A stretch of DNA of 35,723 bases from Victivallales bacterium (lineage in GTDB: Bacteria > Verrucomicrobiota > Lentisphaeria > Oligosphaerales > Lenti-02), in NCBI GenBank assembly GCA_003245525.1, contig QKCY01000034.1:1-35723 (forward strand). The letters run 5' to 3'. Positions 26,401-34,000 of the stretch are shown one piece after another; within the stretch, counting starts at the first letter, position 1; every line of letters begins with the position of its first letter. The notes below the pieces were generated by a model. That model was not told the origin of the DNA. It did not search any database and saw only the letters and a program-made list of their open reading frames with translations. A program made the position numbers and the translations under genes.

Positions 26401-27680
26401 GTACGCTGAACGTGCAGCGCATCCTGGTCGGCGAGGCAACCGACAAGACGGCTGCCCCCGAGGCCGCGCAACCCCCGGCACCGGCGGCCGCCGCCGCCGA
26501 ACCGGTGGATCTGGATATTGCGCGGGTGAAGATCAGCGGCGGGGGGGTCTCCTTCCGCGACGGGACGGTGACGCCGGCTGCCGACCACCAGCTCCAGGAC
26601 CTTGACCTGGAACTGACCAACTTCTCGATGCGGAACCAGGGGCTGGCCGACCTCTCCGTCACGGGCAAGCTGGGCACCGGTGCCAGCCTGACCGTGCAGG
26701 GGCGCCTCCGCCCGACCCCATTGTTGGTGGATGCCGAGGTGCAACTGGGCGGCTACCAGTTGCCGCCCTTGTCGCCCTACAGCGGACGCTATATCGCCCG
26801 CGACATCGGGCAGGGGCGTCTGGCGCTCGATCTCAAGTACAAGGTGGACGGGACCAAGCTCAAGGGCGACAACGTGGTGACGCTGGACCAGTTCGAGCTG
26901 GGAAACAAGGTGGAGAGCCCGGATGCCATCGAACTGCCCCTGGGGCTGGCCATCGCCCTGCTGAAGGATACCGACGGGCAGATTCTCATCGATCTGCCGG
27001 TGGAGGGGGATCTGGCGGACCCCGCGTTCAACCCCTGGCGGGTGGTCTGGCGGGTCCTGCGCAACCTGATCGTGAAGGCGGCGGCGTCTCCCTTCAAGAT
27101 GCTGGGAGCATTGGCAGGCAGCGACAAACCCCTCGATGTGGTGCCCTTTGTGGCTGGTTCCACCGCCCTGGACGACGAGGCGTTGGCCCGCATGAAGGCC
27201 TTGGCGACCGCCCTCAGCAAACGCCCAGGGGTCAAGATCGGCATCGGCGGGGCGGCGGTGGCATCCGACCGGCAGGCCCTGCGGGACCAGGGCTACGACG
27301 CGCTCCTGCGTGGGCAGAAGGCGCAGCAGATGTTGGCTGCCGGCGCTGGAGCCGCATCCGCCCAGGAGATCAGCCTGACCGCCGAGGAACGGCCCGCCTT
27401 GGCTGCCGCCGCCTACCGGGCGGCTACTCTCCCCGTGCTGCCGCCCTTGCCCGAGACGGCGGACGCCGCTGCCGTCGCCGCCCGGAACGAGGAGATCCAC
27501 GCGGCGCTGCTGGGGACCGTGACCGTCGCCGACGAGGATCTGCTGACCCTCGCCAACGGCCGGGCCGCTGCCATCCTTGCCTGGTTCACGTCCGAAGGCA
27601 TCGCCAAGGACCGTCTGTTCCTCCGCGAGGCGGAGATCATCCAGGACGAGCAACCCCAGGTTCGCTTCAAAATGCAGTAA
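23412..27680 (+). CDS. AsmA-like DUF748 envelope protein
   Basis: The product has 1422 residues from ATG 23412. A single membrane anchor (about 13-36, RLALVVVGGWALVVLVGWLA) follows a basic N-terminus, and the rest should be periplasmic. The body repeats a module of roughly 220 residues, each opening with a short strand pair ending in D or its equivalent (about 145, 375, 592, 814 and 1030). Four Ala/Pro-rich linkers precede the later modules. The C-terminal block (PLDVVPFVAGSTALDDEAL and on to the end) is characteristic of DUF748 proteins. AsmA-family relatives such as TamB and YhdP form periplasm-spanning grooves for lipid transport to the outer membrane; the same role here is inferred. An in-frame TTG at 23319, 9 bases after AGGAGG, would add 31 residues, but these look non-coding. 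Confidence 0.85.
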   Translation: MKIRQLLRNRRVRLALVVVGGWALVVLVGWLALLLPIQVRNLIADKGSAALGKDLRVQRVTFNVFRLRATVEGILISEPNGGPALVTVDRLVANLSCGSLFHRGIVLDEVIVEQPMAWVVRRADGSINLAEIGAKPDAPKPPAEEPSEPMAVLLKKATLVGGAVRLDDETVGVTHVIHGLDLSVGRVSTRPEDKENEILVAITDGRINWASLTALIKAKPFADTPAYVVADLGLNDVDVTHYLPYAPMPEGLRVNSARIDLGPLNVEAELPAGATPRVLVSTNFRLRDVDCTEADSQPLLQLKSLALRVAPSRPLAGDVKIATLALDDPHVWVSRSKNGELNWLRATRMAEAASPAPAAVPEDPTPAAAPEKKSELPRIRLGVFALNRLVVDVADHAADAPFATELIPVSFTLKDLDTAPDKEGTVSLSGTSRFGETFDLTGEFSPNPLTFDLRFEGGPFPIAEYAPYYRHLAAVDVTAGTVSTGLRVKMVPDGGIEVSDGHVEVADFVAVARSDRRELVKIPAFSVEGAAASTAARTASVGKVALANARVNVKRLADGRLDVQTLLPEPASPAAAAPAPEEAAAPAAEGDAPPFVVSLAQLSVENFGVGFADASVKPAFAADLSVDVEASSLSTAANTAGEVKVKLAETDGVSLSADANLGLNPLRAELRTALADLMPKRYAAYFTDAVNFDIQSGVVGASARVVLPVEGVDRLTVSDAAVSLADFALAGKGEKEAFATLKSFSVSGVSVAMADRQLAIGQVALSGARLSAERAADGSVDVAAWLAPVGGESGESPAATSAPAEVPAASSPWQVGVAKLSLADVHLAAKDLAVGTPVDVGLGVSLTAGGISTASDAAPADLALALALDGGGAIRLDGTASIAKSAADLQVAIEDLALQPFEPYLRDQADVMLKAGTVWTKGTLAVDAGGDKPQVHWHGDSGIRSFALIEPTTASRLLNWEALSVTGVDFQLDPMKIRVAEVALAGPYAGLSAASDGTLNVQRILVGEATDKTAAPEAAQPPAPAAAAAEPVDLDIARVKISGGGVSFRDGTVTPAADHQLQDLDLELTNFSMRNQGLADLSVTGKLGTGASLTVQGRLRPTPLLVDAEVQLGGYQLPPLSPYSGRYIARDIGQGRLALDLKYKVDGTKLKGDNVVTLDQFELGNKVESPDAIELPLGLAIALLKDTDGQILIDLPVEGDLADPAFNPWRVVWRVLRNLIVKAAASPFKMLGALAGSDKPLDVVPFVAGSTALDDEALARMKALATALSKRPGVKIGIGGAAVASDRQALRDQGYDALLRGQKAQQMLAAGAGAASAQEISLTAEERPALAAAAYRAATLPVLPPLPETADAAAVAARNEEIHAALLGTVTVADEDLLTLANGRAAAILAWFTSEGIAKDRLFLREAEIIQDEQPQVRFKMQ

Positions 27681-28032
27681 CGGCTCGGCCGAAGCGGCAG
27701 GTGTGGACCCGGCAGGCGGAGAGAGCGGGAGGGGCTCCGGAAGGAGGCCTTCCCGGGAAGACTCGGTTGGTTTTGGCACCGCCAGACGAGAAACGACACC
27801 AAAGGAATCCTGTACGGATTCCCAGGGGATGCTTGACGGCTACCAGACAGGAGGCATTTTAATGCCTGGGGGGCAGGGGGGGCTTGTCCCCACTCAGTCC
27901 GTGGTGGCTGCTCTCCCTGGGCTTCCCCCTCTCCTCTGGAACATCTCCGTTCGGGAGAGGTCTTTGGCTCACTGGGCTTTACGCGCCTTTTTCTGGGGTT
28001 CTTCGCCTTCTCTTTTTTGGGGGTGTTCACCG
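27681..28032. other. Hairpin-rich spacer before the giant surface-protein gene
   Basis: No gene is supported in these 352 bases. Inverted repeats in order: GGAAGG/CCTTCC at 27739-27753, overlapping the perfect palindrome CTTCCCGGGAAG at 27749-27760; GGAATCC-TGTAC-GGATTCC at 27804-27822; AGGCAT-TTTA-ATGCCT at 27852-27867; and CCTCTCC/GGAGAGG with a 19-base loop at 27928-27960, followed by GTCTTTGG. The last or first could terminate the DUF748 transcript. The T-rich end (27985-28020) with GGGGGT near 28019-28024 provides the upstream context of the next start. Confidence 0.5.
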
Positions 28033-31000
28033 ATGCAGAGACCGGGGTATGGGCCTTGCCCGTCGTGGTGCTTTGGACGCGGTGCGTTGTTGCCGGGTGC
28101 TTCGGCGGCCGGACGGCTGGGGCGTTGGGTTGTCCTGGCGGCGTGCTGCCTTCTCCCCACGCTTCGCGGGCACAACCTCGACCAGCGTATGACGTATCTG
28201 GCGTTCGACGCTGCCACTCTGGAGCTCATCCAGCAGCGGGCGGCGCTTGGGCAGACTCTGGTACAGGCGGGCGACGTGCTGGGGATCGTGCTCAAGACAA
28301 CTCCCGGCCCCGGCACGGCAACGGGGGTGGGCGGTTACATGACGTTCTACATCCCGCCGGGCCTGACCGTCACCGGGGCCGAGTATGTCCGCCCCGACCC
28401 GACGAATCCCGGCAACCTGATCCCCATCCCCATCAAGGGGCAGTCGATCATCGCGATCGGGGCGGGGCCCATCGCCCCGGCCACCACGGCAGCGCTGATC
28501 GGGCAGAGTCTGGGACCGAATATCAACGGTGTGACCGAGCTCAGCGTTTCCGGAACCGGTTTGCACCGTGGCACGATCGCCGGCGTCTATGCCGACACCG
28601 GCATCTTCTACTCGACTGACGCAAAGACGATCGACGGGAGCTGGGTAGACAACGGCGGCTACGACCGCAGCACGGCCACCACCGCCGACAACTACCTGAC
28701 CAACAACAGCGGGGACGTGATCATCCCCACCACCGAGTGGGATGCCGAGCAGTTGATCGCCTACGGCCTCAAGAGCCCGGCGGCCCCCATCGTGGACCCC
28801 AATGGGCGTGGTAACGCACCCTGGGGACAGGCGAATGCGGTCGCCGGTCCGGAGAGCGGCTATGCCTGGCAGTTCAACTGGGACACCTGGCTGAGCACCG
28901 GCAACATGCAGAGCGCGACCGGCCAGGTGGGTCCCTGGCAGCGCATCAAGTACCCCGGCAGCCAGATTAGCCTGGACCAGGCCGGACTGATCTCGACCGA
29001 ACTGGGGTATGCCGGCATCGACGCCAGCACCGTGGGCTATGATCTGAGCGCCTTGAATCCTCTGCCCGCCGACACCAACGCCGTCCGCTTCTCCTTCGGG
29101 ATGCTGGAGCTCTGGCGCACGGAGTACGCGCGCGTCTATGTGAGAGTCGACGCCGACTACATCTGCGACTTCGCCATGTATGCGGACGCCTTTGGCGGCG
29201 ATGCCGGCGGCGAAAACGGTGGCAAGGATCATCTCTGGCGCTACTACGAGCCGACCCATGTGCTGGTCAACCCCTGCACGGTTCTCCAGAAGGTTGCCTC
29301 GAAGCAGGTCGTGACCGTGGGCGAGACGTTCTACTACACGATCACCTACATGAACAACGGGGCGTCGGACCTCACCAACGTGCAGATCAAGGACACGCTC
29401 CCATCGGGCGTCTCCTTCGTGAGCGCCACGCCGGCCGCCTCCTCCGGGCCGAACCCCCTGATCTGGAACATCCCGGTCATTCCCTCGCAGACCATTCGCA
29501 CCTTCACGGTCTATGTCAAGGCGACGAGTACCGGCGTTCTCACCAACGTGGCCCAGGCAGTGAGCGACCAAACCACCGTGTCGGCCACCGACACGGTGGA
29601 GGTGGGGCTGCACTCCCTGCTCCGCTACGACAAGACCGTAACCCCGGAGAACGTCGCCCCCGGGGGCACAGTGACTTACACGCTGACCGTCACCAACGAT
29701 GGTACCGGCCCCAACGCCGTTCCGTTGGTGATCCAGGAACTGCTGCCGACCGGCTTCAGCTATTCCGGCATGGTGAGCAAGACCATCAACGGCGGCACGC
29801 TGCCCAACCCCTTCTTCAGTGTCGATGCCAGCAACCCGAACAAGCCGAAGTTCACGATCTCCACCGGCATCGCGGCCCTCAAGACACTGGTCCTCACGTT
29901 CACCGTGACGGTGGGGGAGACGGTCACCACCGGCACCTACTACAACACCTTCTACCTCCAATACGAGAGCAAGGTTCTCGGCGGGAACCCCTTGGCACCG
30001 GTAACTGTCGGCGGCGCCTCGCTGGGCGACACGCTCTACCGCGACTGGAACGGAAACGGCACCCAGGATACCGGCGAAGAGGGGATCTCCGGCGTCACGG
30101 TCTGGCTCTACCAGGACGACGGTGATGGGATATTCGAGCCAGGGACCGACGACACGCTAGTCGCCACGAAGGTGACCGATGCCAGTGGCTACTATCTCTT
30201 CTCCGGGCTCACCGCGGGCGGCTACTTTGTCTGGGTTGACTCCTCCAGCATCCCCTCGGGGCACACCCTCACCGGTGACCCGGACGGCGGCCTGGACGGG
30301 GTCTACTACAGCGTGCTCACGGTCGACGAGGCCGATCTTGCTGCCGACTTCGGCTACCAGCCGACGGGAACCGCCACCATCGGGGACAAGGTGTTCGACG
30401 ACACCAACAAGAACGGGGTCTTCGATGGCACCGATGTCGGCATCGACGGCGTCACGGTCCTGCTGTACGAGGACACCAACGGTAACGGGACGATCGACTC
30501 GGACGATGTCCAGATCGCCTCCACCGCCACGGCGGGCGGTGGCAACTACTCTTTCACCGGACTGAATCCCGACCTCTACTACCTGGTTGCCGTCACGGAC
30601 GGCACCGGCAGCGCTGTCGACACATATTTCGCCGATCCCTACAGCTCGACGACCACGAACCCGAACTCGGTCTCGCCGGCCGACTTCGCCGGCTCCGGCA
30701 ACAACTACACGGCCGCCGACTTCGGCTATTTCGGCCTCCTCCCCGCCTCGGTGGGCGACCAGGTCTTCGTGGACGCCAACAACAACGGCATCTACGACAC
30801 CGGCGACACGCCCTTGGCACAGATTCTGGTCTCGCTGTATCTGGACAGCAACGGGGATGGGGTTCCCGACCCCGGCGAGCTACAGGCCACGGCCAACACC
30901 GACACCAACGGGCAGTACAGCTTCACCGACCTGCCGCCGGGGAGCTATCTGGTCGTCGTGGACACCTACGACACGGATCTTCCCGAGGGGCTGACGCCGA

Positions 31001-34000
31001 GCACGACGATGTGGTCGGTCCCGCTCAACGCCGGGGATAGCATCACCACTGCTGACTTCCCATTCGTGCGCGAGATCATCAAGACGGTCGACAAGGCCAC
31101 GGCCAGTCCCGGCGACACCTTGACCTACACCATCCAGACCAATGTCCCGGCCACCACCGCCCTCTCCAATGTCACGCTTCGGGATCAGCTCCCGACTGGG
31201 GCGACCTATGTGTCGTCCACCTACGGCGGGACCTACACATCCGCGAACCGGACCGTGTCCTGGACGCTGGGGACCACGGTGGTCGGTACCTCCGGGGCCA
31301 TCACCTCGACCCCCTATCTCTATGCATTCCGGGGCGACGGCAAACCGGACTACTGGCGCTACGACGTGACCACCAACACGTGGACGTCATCGACCACGTT
31401 TGGCGTCAACGTCAAGGAAGGCGGTGCCCTGACCTACGATGGTACCCGATATGTGTACGGGCAAGAGGGCAATAACACCAAGGTGTTCAAACGGTTTGAC
31501 ACCACGACACCCGGCTGGGCATCGTTGACGAATGTCGCCTCGACCGCCAACGTGAGAAACGGTGGGGCTCTGGTCTACCTTGGCGGCTTTGTCTACTCCT
31601 TGATCGGCAACAACTCGGCGGAGTTCCAACGCTACAACGTAGGTACCCCTGGATGGAGCGCAATGGCTTCCACCCCGGCCAACGTGAACTCGGGCGGTGC
31701 CCTGTCCACCGACGGGACCAACATCTACGCCTTCCGCGGTAACGGCACCAAGACCTTCTGGCGGTATAATGTTGGCAGCAACACGTGGACCGCGCTGGCG
31801 GACGCCCCCCAGAACGTCAGCAACGGCGGTGCCCTGCGCTATGTGAGCGGCTATATCTACGCGACCCGGGGCGGCAACAAGACGGACTTCTGGCGGTACA
31901 ACATCGCCGGGAACACCTGGGAGTTGCGGACCAGTCTCCCCGCGAACGTGGACCAGGGCGGGGCGCTCGCCGCGCGCGGCAACACGATCTATGCCCTGCG
32001 TGGCGCAGGTACCAAGGGATTCTACCGGTACAGCATCACGGACAACACCTGGTTCCGTCTGGCGGACACCCCATCGAACGTCAAGTGGGGCGGTGCCCTG
32101 GTCAACGTTGGCGGCGGTGCCCAGGTTGACACCGAGATGCACGCGCGGCCCTACGCGGTACACAACGGCGACACCATCACGGTGCACCTGGAGTTGAGTT
32201 CCACCACCGCTGTAACCGGGGTGACTCCCCCGTTGTTGGCCGTGGCGAGCACCGGGGGTGCATCGGCCACCTACGTCAGCGGCCCCACTCCGGCTTCCCT
32301 GGACATCGCGGCCGGAGGAATGGCCGACTTCACCTACACCTACACGGCGGTGGCCGGCCTGGCGACCGTGCCCCAGAGCCTGCAGTTCTCGGTCGCTGGG
32401 TTCAACTCGGGAACCCCTTTGACAGCCTTTGCCGCCGCCAACACCAACACGGTGCTGGTGATCCCCAATCTCACGGTCACGGCTACGGTGGATGCCGGTT
32501 TCAGCGGCACCCTCGTCAACTACGCCGACATCACCGCCCAGTTGCAGACTGGCACCGGAGTCTGCTACATCGTTGCCAATTCGTCGGACTGCTCCGACGA
32601 TCTGGACCACCTCCTGACGGTCGATTCGTACGGCCTCGTCACCGACATCGGGGTCACCGGCACCACCGGGAGCAAGACTCTTGTCTGGGCGGCGGACGCC
32701 TCGCGGCTCTACACGACCGACTACTACCCGGGTGCCACCGCCGGGACCAGCGACTATTTCGGCTATCTCAACATCAACACGGGGGCTTTTGTGCCGATCG
32801 GCCGCATTCTCCAGAACACATCCACCGACACGCAGAACCTGGAGGGAGCTCTCGGGAACTTCACGGAACTCAATGTGGTGGGTCTGGCAGTAAACCCGAT
32901 CAACGGCAACGTCTACGGGGTGCATCGCCGGACTGGCACCACCACGGACCTGCTGTTCCGGATCGACCCGGTCACTGGTCTGCATGTGGAAGATGCGTTT
33001 GGGGCCGGAGTTGACTACGTCCAGATCCCCGCCGTGAGCAGCCGGGGTGACATCGATGATATCAAGTTCTCTTCCGCCGGTACCCTGTACGGGATCGCGA
33101 GCAACGACGGGGTGGCCGGTTCCGTCGATCTCCTCGTGACCATCAATACCTCGACCGGAGTCGCGACTGCGGTCGCGACGGGCGCGACGCCAGCCGGAGC
33201 GATCTATCTCGACAACAACGACGACGGGGTCTACACGTCTGGAACGGACACGGCCTTCTACGACGTCGAAGGACTCTCCATCACGTCGGGCGACTACGTG
33301 CGAATCAGCGTCGGCAAGGATGGCGGCCCCGAGGCGGGCGAGGTGTACAACCTCGATCTGACCACGGGCATTGTTAGCGCCGAAGGGGTCCCCGGCCTCT
33401 ACTGCGACTACGAAGGCATCGCCTGCCGTGACAACCCACCCTTCTTCTCCCAGGAGTCGGCGACCACCGCCGTGGGCAATACGGTCGGCGATTTCGTCTG
33501 GAGCGACCTCGACGGCGATGGCGTACAGGACGTCGGCGAACCCGGGATTCCCGACATCCGCGTGTACCTCGACGCGAATGGCAACGGGCAGTATGACAGC
33601 GGCGAGACCTACGCCCTGACGGATCTCCAGGGTGCCTACCTGATCGGCGGCCTGGGGGACGAGGTCTACGAGGTCCGGGTGGACTACAGCACAGTGCCAA
33701 GCGGCTATGCACCGAGCACGCCGGCCGTGGTCTCTGCCGACCTGACTCCCGTGGGCTCCACCTACTTCCTCACCGCCGACTTCGGCCTGCGACCGGCCGG
33801 CACGGCGACGATCGGCGACACGCTGTGGGTCGACGCCAACGAAGACGGAGTCGTGGACAGCGGCGAAACCCTCCTGGCGAATGTGGACGTGCTGCTCTAT
33901 GCCGATACGAACAACAACGGCATCATCGACTCGGCCGACCAACTCATCGCCACCACGACCACCGATGCAGACGGCAACTACCTCTTCACCGGCGTTGCCG

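Noticed and set aside
25683-27779. Minus-strand open frame of 698 codons opposite the DUF748 gene
   Set aside because: Shadow of the plus-strand gene, which has a membrane anchor and the DUF748 C-terminal block.
31306-32118. Regularly spaced repeated sequence considered as a CRISPR array
   Set aside because: The periodicity is about 135-140 bases, in frame, and encodes kelch-like blades; repeats are not identical at DNA level.
31387-33942. Minus-strand open frame of 851 codons, and a similar one at 28027-29961
   Set aside because: Both are opposite the giant repeat protein; they reflect the complement of Asp/Thr/Gly-rich repeats and show no independent features.
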